DNA of 64,000 bases from Xanthobacter tagetidis. Lineage in GTDB: Bacteria; Pseudomonadota; Alphaproteobacteria; Rhizobiales; Xanthobacteraceae. The translations under genes and the position numbers were made by a program. Of the stretch, positions 1-8,177 are shown piece after piece. Each line of letters begins with the position of its first letter. Within the stretch, counting starts at the first letter, position 1. The notes beneath the pieces were generated by a model that did no database searches, was not told the DNA's origin, and was given only the letters and a program-made list of their open reading frames with translations. Where the stretch lies: NCBI RefSeq assembly GCF_003667445.1, contig NZ_RCTF01000003.1:124001-188000 (forward strand), in the 5' to 3' direction.

Positions 1-251
1 TGGTCCTTCAACAGGGCGGCATCGAGTTCGGCCGCATTCACCGACAGGCGTTCGTTTCGACCTTGGGGCGCCGCGAGGGCGGGCGTGTGCAGCATCGTCG
101 CCACGCGCCGGTAGGCAATGAAGGAGAGACCGGGAATCCGCTCCTCATCGACGACGATCCGGTAGGTCCCCGCCGGAAGAACGCCGTCAGCGTCGCTAAG
201 CTGAAAGGGGTGATCGAACGTGATCGTGGTTTCGCGGGTTCGGACATCCAT
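1..251 (-). CDS. Conserved hypothetical protein, 3' end cut by window
   Basis: The minus strand is open from an ATG at 251 to the left edge, about 83 codons, so the C-terminus is missing. A strong ribosome binding site (GAGGAGG) lies just upstream. The protein begins MDVRTRETTITF, then has a hydrophobic/aromatic segment with the phrase PAGTYRIVVDEE, followed by LSFIAYRRVATML. Similar short proteins are, to my knowledge, widespread in Hyphomicrobiales without an assigned function. No signal peptide, membrane segment or catalytic motif is visible. I chose ATG 251 rather than the overlapping ATG at 247, which is in another frame with non-coding-like composition. Function unknown. Confidence 0.7.
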   Translation of the reverse strand, partial: MDVRTRETTITFDHPFQLSDADGVLPAGTYRIVVDEERIPGLSFIAYRRVATMLHTPALAAPQGRNERLSVNAAELDAALLKD

Positions 252-280
252 TATGGCCTCCTCAGCCTTTCTTCTTGGGC

Positions 281-308
281 GGACCCAAGGACACGGACCC
301 AAGGACAC
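281..308. repeat. Perfect 14-bp tandem duplication in intergenic DNA
   Basis: GGACCCAAGGACAC occurs twice back to back. It lies in the 252-536 gap, upstream of the partial gene at 1-251 and downstream of the cold-shock gene. The first copy overlaps a small hairpin (CTTGGG-cgga-CCCAAG, 274-289). Nothing else supportable as a gene was seen in the gap. Confidence 0.8.
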
Positions 309-536
309 ACGCGTCCCCTTCAAGAAGGACGCAGGCGTCTTAGGCGCTTCCATCGCGGCGGCAGATCCTGCGGGCTGGACGAAAAACGCCTCGCGACCCT
401 CAAGGGCCACAAGGCGTTGGGCCGCCTTGCAGGGCCTGGGTTGGCGCCTCGCGACCTGAGCCGCCGGTACATCCGCGGTCGGCATTCGGTACGAGGCGCA
501 GCATTCCCGAAAGGCTCAGAATGCCATCCCGAAAGG

Positions 537-749
537 TCAGCTCAGATCCGTGAGCATGTCCGCGGCCATCTTGCCGCTCTTGCGATCGGCGACGAGTTCG
601 AAGCCCACTTTCTGGCCTTCGCGCAGCTCGCCGAGTCCGGCGCGCTCCACGGCGCTGATATGGACGAAGGCGTCGCTGCCGCCCGCATCGCGGGCGATGA
701 ATCCAAAGCCCTTCTGGGCGTTGAACCACTTCACGGTTCCCTCAGTCAT
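537..749 (-). CDS. Cold-shock domain protein (CspA family)
   Basis: A 70-residue single cold-shock domain that binds single-stranded RNA/DNA and acts as an RNA chaperone in the cytoplasm. The N-terminus carries TVKWFNAQKGFGFI (RNP1 region, with KGFGFI) followed by DAFVHISAV (RNP2), the two nucleic-acid-binding motifs of the family, and the length is typical. I chose ATG 749 (MTEGTVKWF) because GAGAGGG lies at a good distance before it; an upstream TTG in frame at 764 would place that ribosome site inside the gene. The gene stands alone, preceded by an unusually AT-rich leader. Family assignment is firm; whether it is cold-induced or constitutive cannot be read from the sequence. Confidence 0.95.
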   Translation of the reverse strand: MTEGTVKWFNAQKGFGFIARDAGGSDAFVHISAVERAGLGELREGQKVGFELVADRKSGKMAADMLTDLS

Positions 750-1083
750 GGGAAACCCTCTCAATTTCGATAATTAGCTCACCGGCCCATGGTCGGCCGT
801 CGACATCGCATTTTCAGGCGAGAATTTTTGGATGGGCACAAAATAAAAACCTGCGCAAAACCAAGTGATCAGGCTTTGTATCGACCTGAATAATATGCTC
901 CGATATGCGCACGCTTGCAACATTATTTATATGTCGGTCGCTGTAGCGCAGCAGAAAATCGATTATATGCAAAGTGAATAAAGCCCATTTAGAGCCAACC
1001 TGATGGCCCAGGCCAGCGAAGTGCGCTTTTGTTTGCGCACCCCGACCAGACCCTCGGGCGCGGCAGAGCCCCACGGAGCGCCC
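750..1083. promoter_or_regulatory. AT-rich divergent intergenic region with csp leader
   Basis: About 330 bases separate the cold-shock gene from the transglutaminase gene. Roughly 820-990 is markedly AT-rich against GC-rich surroundings. No convincing promoter with canonical spacing was found: TTGCAA at 915-920 and TATTAT (minus strand, 895-890) are 19 bp apart. Long AT-rich 5' leaders are usual for csp genes, so this probably holds the csp promoter and untranslated leader. No ORF here looks coding. Confidence 0.5.
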
Positions 1084-1947
1084 TTGATCCCTCTCCAGAT
1101 CCGCCACACCACCACCTATCGCTTCCATCGGCCGGTGACCTTCGGGCCGCATCGACTGATGCTCCGCCCCCGGGAAAGCCGCGATCTGCGGGTGACGTCG
1201 AACCAGCTGACGCTGACACCGGCGGCGACGGTGAACTGGGCCCAGGACGTCTTCGGCAACGCGGTCGCCACCGCAACCTTCTCGACTGCCGGCAGTCATC
1301 TGGTCATCGAGAGCACGACAGAGCTCCAGCTCGATGCCGTGCCATGGCCGGTGTTCGCCATCGCGGGCACCGCCACCTCGTTTCCGTTCAGCTATTCCGC
1401 CGACGAATGGACCGATCTCGGCGCGCTGGGGGTCCCCCAGTTTCCCGATGCCAGCGGCCGGTTGCGGAGCTGGGCGATGGGTTTCGTTCGGGGGAATTCC
1501 ACCGACACCCTCTCGCTGCTCAAGGATCTGAGCGCCGGCGTGTCCCGGCAGATCTCCTATCAGAGCCGCGACGAGGAGGGGACGCAGTCGCCGACGCACA
1601 CGCTTGATCGCGGTTGGGGCTCATGCCGCGATTTTGCGGTGCTGTTCGTCGAGACGGTCCGCAGCCTCGGCTTCGGCGCGCGCATCGTGTCGGGCTATCT
1701 CTATAACCCGGCCGGAACCTTCCTGGGGTCTCAGGGCATGGGCTCCACCCATGCATGGGCGGAGGTGTTCGTGCCCGGAGCAGGCTGGATTCCGTTCGAT
1801 CCCACCAATCGCAGCATGGGCGGGTTCAATCTCATCCCGGTGGCCGTGGTGCGCGACATCCGCCAGGCCATTCCGGTGCAGGGCAGCTTCGTCGGCGACA
1901 GCAATGCCTTCGGCGGCATGACGGTGGACGTCCACGTCACGTCATGA
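1084..1947 (+). CDS. Transglutaminase-like cysteine protease family protein
   Basis: A protein of about 287 residues with the N-terminal beta region seen in bacterial transglutaminase-like proteins (LQIRHTTTYRFHRPVTFGPH) followed by a papain-like core. The Cys-His-Asp triad is visible: Cys in GWGSCRDFAVL, His in STHAWAEVFV and Asp in WIPFDPTN. Family members are predicted peptidases or amidases whose substrates are mostly unknown. I prefer the TTG start at 1084, which has GGAG upstream and places the family N-terminus at residue 1. An ATG at 1003 in the same frame would add 27 residues with no family resemblance. It appears monocistronic. Confidence 0.85.
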   Translation: MIPLQIRHTTTYRFHRPVTFGPHRLMLRPRESRDLRVTSNQLTLTPAATVNWAQDVFGNAVATATFSTAGSHLVIESTTELQLDAVPWPVFAIAGTATSFPFSYSADEWTDLGALGVPQFPDASGRLRSWAMGFVRGNSTDTLSLLKDLSAGVSRQISYQSRDEEGTQSPTHTLDRGWGSCRDFAVLFVETVRSLGFGARIVSGYLYNPAGTFLGSQGMGSTHAWAEVFVPGAGWIPFDPTNRSMGGFNLIPVAVVRDIRQAIPVQGSFVGDSNAFGGMTVDVHVTS

Positions 1948-2103
1948 CGCGATACGGCGGCCGCAGCCTGGGAGATGTCAGCAATGTCAGGGTCAGCAGC
2001 CCATCGGCGGTGGCGTTCGCAAGGAGCGCGCGCCGAACCGCCGTCGGCAGCATGTTCCACTCCTTGACCACTGGCGAGACCATCGTGCGATGGCCCCTGA
2101 ACC

Positions 2104-3324
2104 TCACCGCCTTGCCAGCCGTGGTCCGAGGGCGAGGGCGAGCGGCAGGTTGATCAGCGCCGCGGCTGCGGTGCCGAGCGTCGCGACGACGGGGCCGGCC
2201 TGGTCGCCGAGCGCGCCGAACAGCAGCGGCGACAACGCCCCGGAGCCGATCACGCCGGTATAGAAGATGGCGAAGGCACGCTCGGTCCGGTCCGCCGGCG
2301 CGAGTTCCGGCACGGTGCCGTAGAGCACCGAGGAGGTGCCGTTCAAGGTGAGCCCGAGCAGCGGCAGGAGCATCAGCAGCGGCAGGAGCGGCAGGACGGT
2401 GGCGAGCGCGATCATGAGAGCCGTAAGGCCCTCGGTGCACAGGATGACGCCGATGGAGCCCCAGCGCTGGGCGAGCCAGCCGCAGGCGAGCTTGCCCGCT
2501 GCGCCGCCCAGGAAGACGAGCGCGAGCGCCGTCCCGATGAGCGGCTGCGAGGCGCCTTTCATCTGCAGCAGAAACGGCAGGAAGGTGAGGAAGCCCATGC
2601 GCACGCCCGTATCGACCACGCCGATGGAGAGCAGCAGCGGAAAGCCGCGACCGCCGCGCCGCCCAGTGCGGTGGACCGCGGCGGAGCGCGGCGGCGCGGC
2701 GGCGATGGGCGGCATGAACACAACGAGAAGCGCGGCGACGGCGACGCCGGCAAGCGCCAGGACCCAGAGCGACGGCCGCCACGGCGCGAACGCGAGGCCC
2801 AGGGACAGGGCGGCCGGAATGATGGCCTTGCCGAGGTCGCCGGTGAAATTATAGGTCCCGAGCGGCCCGCGCGCCGCCGATCCATAGGCGCGCGCCACCG
2901 CGCTGGAGGCGATCGGATGCTGGACGCTGGAGCCGGCGCCGGAGATGAGCAGCGCGGCGTAAAGGCCCATCGCCCCGCCGCTGAAGCCGGCCAGCGCGTA
3001 GCCGGCGGAGGCCAGCAGCGTCCCGAGGATCAGCACCGCCCGTCCGCCGACATGGTCGGCGAGCCAGCTCGCCGGCACCTGCAGCGCGGCCATGGCGCCC
3101 GCATAGAGACCGCGCAGCATCGCGAGCGCGACATAGTCGAGCCCGAACTCGGCCCGCCACACCGGAAGGAGCACGTAGATGGCGTCGGTGTATCCGTCGT
3201 GCAGGGCGTGCGCGAGGCCGGAAAGGGCGAGCGTGCGCTGGCGGGTCTGCGGCGCGCAGGGTTGCGCCGGCGAGGGGGTGGCGGAGTCGATGCTGGATGA
3301 ATTTGTCACCTCACGACTGTGCAC
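2104..3324 (-). CDS. MFS transporter, fosmidomycin-resistance-like family
   Basis: A 406-residue polytopic inner-membrane protein with about twelve hydrophobic segments, of usual MFS length. The first segment (SGLAHALHDGYTDAIYVLLP) resembles the start of the fosmidomycin-resistance (Fsr) group of MFS exporters, and the loop after the second segment contains WLADHVGGR, an MFS loop 2-3 signature. It is divergent from a LysR gene with 58 bp between starts, so that regulator probably controls it. The transported compound cannot be inferred; efflux of a small organic molecule is likely. The first 25 or so residues are Ser/Pro-rich and hydrophilic, so a later start is possible. Confidence 0.87.
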   Translation of the reverse strand: MHSREVTNSSSIDSATPSPAQPCAPQTRQRTLALSGLAHALHDGYTDAIYVLLPVWRAEFGLDYVALAMLRGLYAGAMAALQVPASWLADHVGGRAVLILGTLLASAGYALAGFSGGAMGLYAALLISGAGSSVQHPIASSAVARAYGSAARGPLGTYNFTGDLGKAIIPAALSLGLAFAPWRPSLWVLALAGVAVAALLVVFMPPIAAAPPRSAAVHRTGRRGGRGFPLLLSIGVVDTGVRMGFLTFLPFLLQMKGASQPLIGTALALVFLGGAAGKLACGWLAQRWGSIGVILCTEGLTALMIALATVLPLLPLLMLLPLLGLTLNGTSSVLYGTVPELAPADRTERAFAIFYTGVIGSGALSPLLFGALGDQAGPVVATLGTAAAALINLPLALALGPRLARR

Positions 3325-3382
3325 CTGCTAGAATACGAGGCGCAAACCACTAATTCGCGGCATCAACGTCAGATAAACTCAC

Positions 3383-4309
3383 ATGAGAGCGCCCTCCACA
3401 GATCGTCCTCTGCCGCCGCTCAACGCGGTGCGTGCCTTCGAGGCTGCCGCGCGCCGGTCGAGCTTCAAGGACGCCGCTGCGGAGCTCGGCGTCACGCATG
3501 GCGCAGTCAGCCGGCAGATCCGGCTTCTGGAGGAGTGGCTCGGCCCGCCGGCGCTGTTCCGCCGCCTGAGCCACGGCGTTGCCCTTACGGCCGAGGGGCA
3601 GGCGCTGTTCGACGCGGTCCAGCCCGCGCTTGAGCGCATCGCCCGGGCGGCGGCGGTGCACGGCAGGGAAACCGGCGGCACCGTGGTGCTCAGGGTCAAT
3701 GCGCTCGCCACCTTCAGCCTGCACTGGCTGGTGCCGAAGCTTGGTCGGCTGCGGGAGGCGCATCCCGACATCGCCATCGAGCTGACCACCGGCAGCGAGC
3801 CGGTCGACGGGCTGGCCGGCGACTACGACGTGATCATTCGCGGCGGACCGGACGCCTTCCACGGCTTCGAGGCGCGCCTGCTGCTCCCGGAGAGGCGGCT
3901 CCCCGCCTGCAGCCCCGCGCTGCTGCAAAGCCAGCCGCTGGGCGAGGTGGGTGACCTCGGACGGCACACCCTTCTGCAGGTCGCCAGCATGCCGCGGCTT
4001 TGGCGCGACTGGCTGGCGAAAGCCGGGCACGGCTCTCTGGAGCCGGCGGCCACGCTGATGCTGGACCACTTCTACCTGTCGATCCAGGCCGCCGTGGACG
4101 GGCTCGGCGTTGCGATGGCACCGTCGACCCTGATCGAGGACCATCTGCGCGCAGGTCGGCTGGTGACGCCCTTTCCGCACATCTGGCTGCCTGCGCGCAG
4201 CTATTACGCCTACACGCCCACCGGTTCGCCGCTGCGCGCCGCCAGCGACAGGGTCTGCGCGTGGATCCAAGGCTTCGATGGCGCCTGCGCCTCGCAGGTC
4301 GGCGCGTGA
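3383..4309 (+). CDS. LysR-family regulator, GcvA-like
   Basis: A 308-residue LysR-type transcription factor. Residues 8-70 form the winged helix-turn-helix (PPLNAVRAFEAAARRSSFKDA, then VTHGAVSRQIRLLEEWLG), typical of the GcvA/AmpR-like subgroup, followed by a periplasmic-binding-protein-like effector domain (SLHWLVPKLGRL onwards). It is divergent from the MFS gene ending at 2104 and probably autoregulates while controlling that exporter. The start codon ATG lies just after ATAAACTCAC, without a strong ribosome site. Effector unknown. Confidence 0.9.
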   Translation: MRAPSTDRPLPPLNAVRAFEAAARRSSFKDAAAELGVTHGAVSRQIRLLEEWLGPPALFRRLSHGVALTAEGQALFDAVQPALERIARAAAVHGRETGGTVVLRVNALATFSLHWLVPKLGRLREAHPDIAIELTTGSEPVDGLAGDYDVIIRGGPDAFHGFEARLLLPERRLPACSPALLQSQPLGEVGDLGRHTLLQVASMPRLWRDWLAKAGHGSLEPAATLMLDHFYLSIQAAVDGLGVAMAPSTLIEDHLRAGRLVTPFPHIWLPARSYYAYTPTGSPLRAASDRVCAWIQGFDGACASQVGA

Positions 4310-4540
4310 CGCGCCCCTGACGTGCCTGCCGGGGACAGCTGGCTCCGTCGATCGGGGGAGGGACCATGCGGCGTAGCCTCGGCCGCGCGGGTCCGCAGCC
4401 GTGCCGTGCTGTCGACCGGCTCCCTGTGACGCCGGTGGCAGCCCCTGAGCGATCGCGAATGGAAAGCATCGGCGGGGCAGTCTCGCGTCCGGCCGTTCCC
4501 ATCACGCCCGGTGACGCGCGCCCCGGGCCGGACCGGGCGC

Positions 4541-5143
4541 TCAGTCCGGCATCGCGGTGTCGTGCGCCGCTTCATAGGCGGCGATGCGGGGTTCCATCAG
4601 CAGCAGCTGGCTCAGCGGATCGAGGCCGTGCATGAGCATCTCCCGGCGCCGCTCCGAGATCGCGAACGCAATCATCCCGAGGCCCGGCACCTCGATGCTG
4701 CGCCGCTCCAGATCGACGGTGAGGGCGAGGCCGGGCTCGGCTGCAAGGCGCTGCTGGATCGCCTGGGCCGCCTCGGGGCCGACCGCCACCGCGAGAAGAC
4801 CGTTTTCCGGTGCGCTGGAGGCGAAGATGTCGCCGAGGCTCTCGGCGATCACCGCCCTGAAGCCGTAGTCGAGCAGCGCGTGAACGGCCTGCTCGCGCGC
4901 GGAGCCGCAGGCGAAGTTCTTGCCCGCGACCAGAATCCGGGCGCCCGCATAGGCCGGCTGGTTGAGCACGAAGTCGGGCTTCGTCGCGCCATCCGCGGTG
5001 AAGCGGTGATCGCGAAATGCCAGATCGGCGAAGCCTCCGCTGCGCGGCCGGCTCATATAGCGTGCCGGAAAGATCTGGTCGGTGTCCATATTGGCGGCGG
5101 GCAGGGGAACGGCGCGCGCGGTCAGCCGGTCGATGGGGGTCAT
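4541..5143 (-). CDS. leuD: LeuD-like hydro-lyase small subunit, probable catabolic paralogue
   Basis: A 200-residue swivel-domain subunit of the aconitase superfamily, which with the adjacent LeuC-like subunit adds or removes water across a carboxylate double bond. MDTDQIFPARY near the N-terminus and GKNFACGSAREQ (about residues 74-85) mark the family. Biosynthetic LeuD usually reads GSSREH at the active site; here it is GSAREQ, so the first serine (the general base position in aconitase) is kept while the next serine and the histidine are replaced. The start ATG overlaps the stop of the leuC-like gene by four bases. No leuB or leuA is nearby and the neighbours are an oxidase, a lyase and a peptide-type importer, so a catabolic substrate other than isopropylmalate is likely (inference). 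Confidence 0.8.
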   Translation of the reverse strand: MTPIDRLTARAVPLPAANMDTDQIFPARYMSRPRSGGFADLAFRDHRFTADGATKPDFVLNQPAYAGARILVAGKNFACGSAREQAVHALLDYGFRAVIAESLGDIFASSAPENGLLAVAVGPEAAQAIQQRLAAEPGLALTVDLERRSIEVPGLGMIAFAISERRREMLMHGLDPLSQLLLMEPRIAAYEAAHDTAMPD

Positions 5144-6558
5144 CGGCTCGCTCCCTCCATCAGGCGGCGCACATCGGTGATGACGCCGGTGACAGCGGCG
5201 GCGGCCGCCAGAGCGGGGCTCGCCAGATGCGTCCTTGCACCCGCGCCCTGGCGCCCGACGAAGTTGCGGTTGGTGGTGGAAATGCAGCGCTCGCCGGGTT
5301 CCACCTTGTCGCCGTTCTGGGCGACGCACATGGAGCAGCTCGACTGGCGCCACTCGATCCCGGCATCCTTGAACACCGTGTGCAACCCCTCCGCCTCGGC
5401 CGCCGCACGGACGGCAGTGGAGCCTGGCACCACCCATGCGCGGGTCTTGGCCGTGCGCCCCCGCACCACCGCGGCGGCTTCGCGCAGATCCTCCAGCCGG
5501 GCATTGGTGCACGAGCCGATGAACACCCGATCGACCTTCAGCCCTTCGAGAGCATCTCCGGGTGCAAGGCCCATATAGCCCAGCGCCGCGCGCCAGGCGG
5601 CCGCCTGCTCCGCGCTCGCGGCCGCGGCCGGATCGGGGACGCGGCCGCCCACCGGCACCACCTGATCGGGGCTGGTGCCCCAGCTGATCATCGGACCCAG
5701 GGTCGCTGCGTCGAGGCTGATCTCGCGGTCGAAGACGGCGCCGGGGTCGGTGGGCAGGCGGCGCCAGCCGGCCACCGCCCGATCGAAGGCCGCGCTGGCC
5801 GGCGCATAGGGCCGGCCTTCCAGATAGGTGTAGATGGTGTCGTCCGGGGCGATGAGGCCGGTTCGCGCGCCGGATTCGACGATCATGTTGCACAAGGTGA
5901 GCCGGCCGGAAACGCCGAGCGCGGCGATTGCCGGGCCGGCGAATTCCACCGCATGGCCGGACGCGCCGCCGGCGCCGATCCGGCCGAGGACCGCCAGCGC
6001 CAGGTCCTTGGCGCTGGTGCCCGGCGGCAGCCGGCCATCCACGCTGACGCGCATCGTCTTGGGGCGCGCCACCCAGCAGCACTGGGTGGCGAGCACGCCG
6101 GCGCACTCGCCCGCGCCCGCGCCGATGGCGAAGGCCCCGAGCCCGCCGTGTGTCGGCGTGTGGGAATCGCTGGCGATGATCGTCGTTCCCGGCAGGCTGA
6201 TCCCGAGCTCCGGCCCGACCACATGGATGATGCCCTGCCGGCGGTCGCCGAGCTCGAAGATTTCGATGCCGTTCTCGCGTGCATGCCGCGACAGGTCCGT
6301 GAGCACCTGGCGCGCGGCGGCATCGCTCACGTCAGAGAGCCGTCCGCCGAGGGTCGGCGCGTAGTGGTCGTGCACGGCGAAGGTGAGATCGGGGCGGCGC
6401 ACCTGGAGGCCGCGATCCTCCAACAGCGTGAACTTCCGCGGCGAGCCGTCCTGGAGATAGTGCCGGTCGATATAAAGGAGAGCCGACCCGTCGTCGTCGG
6501 TTGCGACCGTGTGGGCGTCCCAGATCTTCTCGAACAGGGTGCGGGGCGTCTCACGCAT
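5140..6558 (-). CDS. leuC: LeuC-like hydro-lyase large subunit (4Fe-4S)
   Basis: A 472-residue iron-sulfur large subunit of the LeuCD/aconitase family. The three cluster ligands are visible: Cys in FIGSCTNA (about 350) and the pair CSMC (about 408 and 411). SDSHTPTHGGLGAFAIG is the conserved substrate/cluster loop, and ERCISTTNRNFVGRQG near the C-terminus is canonical. GSCTNA instead of the usual GSCTNG is a small departure. ATG 6558 is preferred because GAAAGG lies upstream; an in-frame GTG at 6582 would add eight residues. It lies between the FAD oxidase gene and leuD-like gene in one minus-strand operon. Substrate is unknown; besides isopropylmalate, dimethylmaleate, citraconate and similar acids are handled by this family. 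Confidence 0.85.
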   Translation of the reverse strand: MRETPRTLFEKIWDAHTVATDDDGSALLYIDRHYLQDGSPRKFTLLEDRGLQVRRPDLTFAVHDHYAPTLGGRLSDVSDAAARQVLTDLSRHARENGIEIFELGDRRQGIIHVVGPELGISLPGTTIIASDSHTPTHGGLGAFAIGAGAGECAGVLATQCCWVARPKTMRVSVDGRLPPGTSAKDLALAVLGRIGAGGASGHAVEFAGPAIAALGVSGRLTLCNMIVESGARTGLIAPDDTIYTYLEGRPYAPASAAFDRAVAGWRRLPTDPGAVFDREISLDAATLGPMISWGTSPDQVVPVGGRVPDPAAAASAEQAAAWRAALGYMGLAPGDALEGLKVDRVFIGSCTNARLEDLREAAAVVRGRTAKTRAWVVPGSTAVRAAAEAEGLHTVFKDAGIEWRQSSCSMCVAQNGDKVEPGERCISTTNRNFVGRQGAGARTHLASPALAAAAAVTGVITDVRRLMEGASR

Positions 6559-6582
6559 CGGCCGGCCTTTCGCGAGCGGCAC

Positions 6583-7998
6583 TCACCGCACCCCCACACG
6601 CAGGCCGAGGAGGCCGGGCAGGGCGGCGAGCAGGTGCGCCGGAAGAGGCGGACGCTGCGCCTGCCTCTCGGCGGCCTCGCACGACAGAATGCCCCAGCGC
6701 ACCGCGCGCCCCCCGAGGGTGCGGAGCGGCTCCGGCGGAAGCTTCGGCGGCGTGCGTGTGGCGATGATCGAACGGCTCCACGCGTCCTCCACGCCCAGTA
6801 TGCGCGAGGCCAGCGTCTCGGCAACGATCAGGGTCGGGTTGACGCCGTGACCGGACAGGCCCGCCCCCAGGTGAACCTGGCGTCCGGGAACCGTCCGCAC
6901 GAAGGGCAGGCGATCGGACGCGACGTCGATGCCGCCGCCCCAGCTCGCCGCGATCGGCGCCTTCAGGTCGGGCAGAAGATAGGCCAGCCCCGCCGCCGCG
7001 CGTCCGACGCTGGCCATGTCGCGGGTGTTGGAAGCCGCTCCGGGATCGTTCCAGGCGGCGACCGGACCGGAGCCGCTCCCCATGATGACACGCCCGTCGT
7101 CGGTCTTGCGGAAATAGTGCAGGAACATCGCCGCATCCGCGTATCCCGCATCCGAAGGCCAGATGGCGGCGAGCGCCTCCGGGCAGGGCTTTGTGGCGAC
7201 CACGTAGCTGGAGAACACCGACAGGTGGTCGCGCGCGAGGGGGTGGCGGGCAAGCTCGGTATTGGTCGCCAGAACGACGTGGGCGGCGGCGATGGTCCCG
7301 GCGGGTGTCTCGAGGGTGTTGGGCGATCCATCCGACATCGCGGTCATCGGCGTGCGCTCGAACACCTGCACGCCCATCGCCAGCACGGCGGAGCGCAGCG
7401 CACGGGCCAGCCGTGCCGGGTGAACGGTCGCGCCCTCGGCATACTGGACCGCTGAGCGGGCGCGCGGGATGCGGCACAAGGCCTGGGACTCCCCTGCGTC
7501 CAGGCGGCGCACGCTTTCGGACGCGTCGAGGCGGGAGGCCGTCTCCAGGGCCGCCTCCAGACTCGCTTCCTCCTGCGCGGTGGTGGCCACGACCACTGCG
7601 CCCGCTTCGTGCCACCACACATCACGGCCCGCGCAGAAGGCCCGGATGCCGTCCTGCGCCCGCGTGCCGAGCCGCGCCAGTTCCAGCGCGGCGTCGGCCC
7701 CATAAGCCGCTGTGACGCGGCCGAGCGCGGTCCAGTAGCCGGCGACCTTGCCGCCGTTCTTGCCGCTCGCGCCGGCGCCGCAGATATCGCGCTCGATGAC
7801 GGCGATGGACAGCGCCGGCGCCCGCTCCTTGAGCCTGAGCGCGGTCCACAGGCCGGTGAAGCCGCCGCCGACGATCGCCACGTCCACGCTGATATGCCCC
7901 TTGAGCGCGGGCGTCGGGCTGCCGGGCGCGCAAGTCAGGGCTTCATCCAGCCACCACGAGCGATCGGACGGAGGCGGAACTTCAGCCATCTCAGCCAT
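6583..7998 (-). CDS. FAD-dependent amine/amino-acid oxidase (DadA/PuuB-like)
   Basis: A 471-residue flavoprotein of the DAO superfamily. The Rossmann dinucleotide motif is VAIVGGGFTGLWTALRLKE (about residues 38-56), followed by NGGKVAGYW and, near the C-terminus, the second FAD-contact region LGAGLSGHGVNPT. The N-terminal SWWLDEAL matches the gamma-glutamylputrescine oxidase/OrdL-like subgroup, which oxidises secondary amines or N-substituted amino acids. ATG 7998 is chosen for the GAGAGGTGG upstream. It is the first gene of the operon with leuC- and leuD-like genes and divergent from the binding-protein operon. It probably deaminates or demethylates the imported compound; the substrate is inferred only as an amine or amino acid. 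Confidence 0.85.
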   Translation of the reverse strand: MAEMAEVPPPSDRSWWLDEALTCAPGSPTPALKGHISVDVAIVGGGFTGLWTALRLKERAPALSIAVIERDICGAGASGKNGGKVAGYWTALGRVTAAYGADAALELARLGTRAQDGIRAFCAGRDVWWHEAGAVVVATTAQEEASLEAALETASRLDASESVRRLDAGESQALCRIPRARSAVQYAEGATVHPARLARALRSAVLAMGVQVFERTPMTAMSDGSPNTLETPAGTIAAAHVVLATNTELARHPLARDHLSVFSSYVVATKPCPEALAAIWPSDAGYADAAMFLHYFRKTDDGRVIMGSGSGPVAAWNDPGAASNTRDMASVGRAAAGLAYLLPDLKAPIAASWGGGIDVASDRLPFVRTVPGRQVHLGAGLSGHGVNPTLIVAETLASRILGVEDAWSRSIIATRTPPKLPPEPLRTLGGRAVRWGILSCEAAERQAQRPPLPAHLLAALPGLLGLRVGVR

Positions 7999-8083
7999 TC
8001 TGCCACCTCTCGCGGCATGTTCAATTTTGAGGCTTGACCCGAGACCGTTTCTTTTATCGTATGGTGCCTGTCTGTTTGCAATA

Positions 8084-8103
8084 CGGATTTCCGGCAAAAT
8101 CCG
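8084..8103. promoter_or_regulatory. Palindrome in divergent promoter region, candidate operator
   Basis: CGGATTT-ccggca-AAATCCG is a perfect 7-bp inverted repeat in the 179-bp region between the divergent oxidase and binding-protein genes. A symmetric site here is a reasonable binding place for the XRE-cupin or MocR regulator of this locus. Operator function is inferred from position and symmetry only. Confidence 0.45.
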
Positions 8104-8177
8104 CCATTCGCGGTGCGAAAAACGGAATTCGCCCTCTCTCAAGCTGGCTATCGTTCGGTAAACCAAATGGGTGGCAT

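Noticed and set aside
262..339. Short minus-strand frame with repeated Asp-Ala-Cys-Val-Leu before GPPKKKG
   Set aside because: It is preceded by an in-frame stop and has no start codon; it results from the local tandem duplication.
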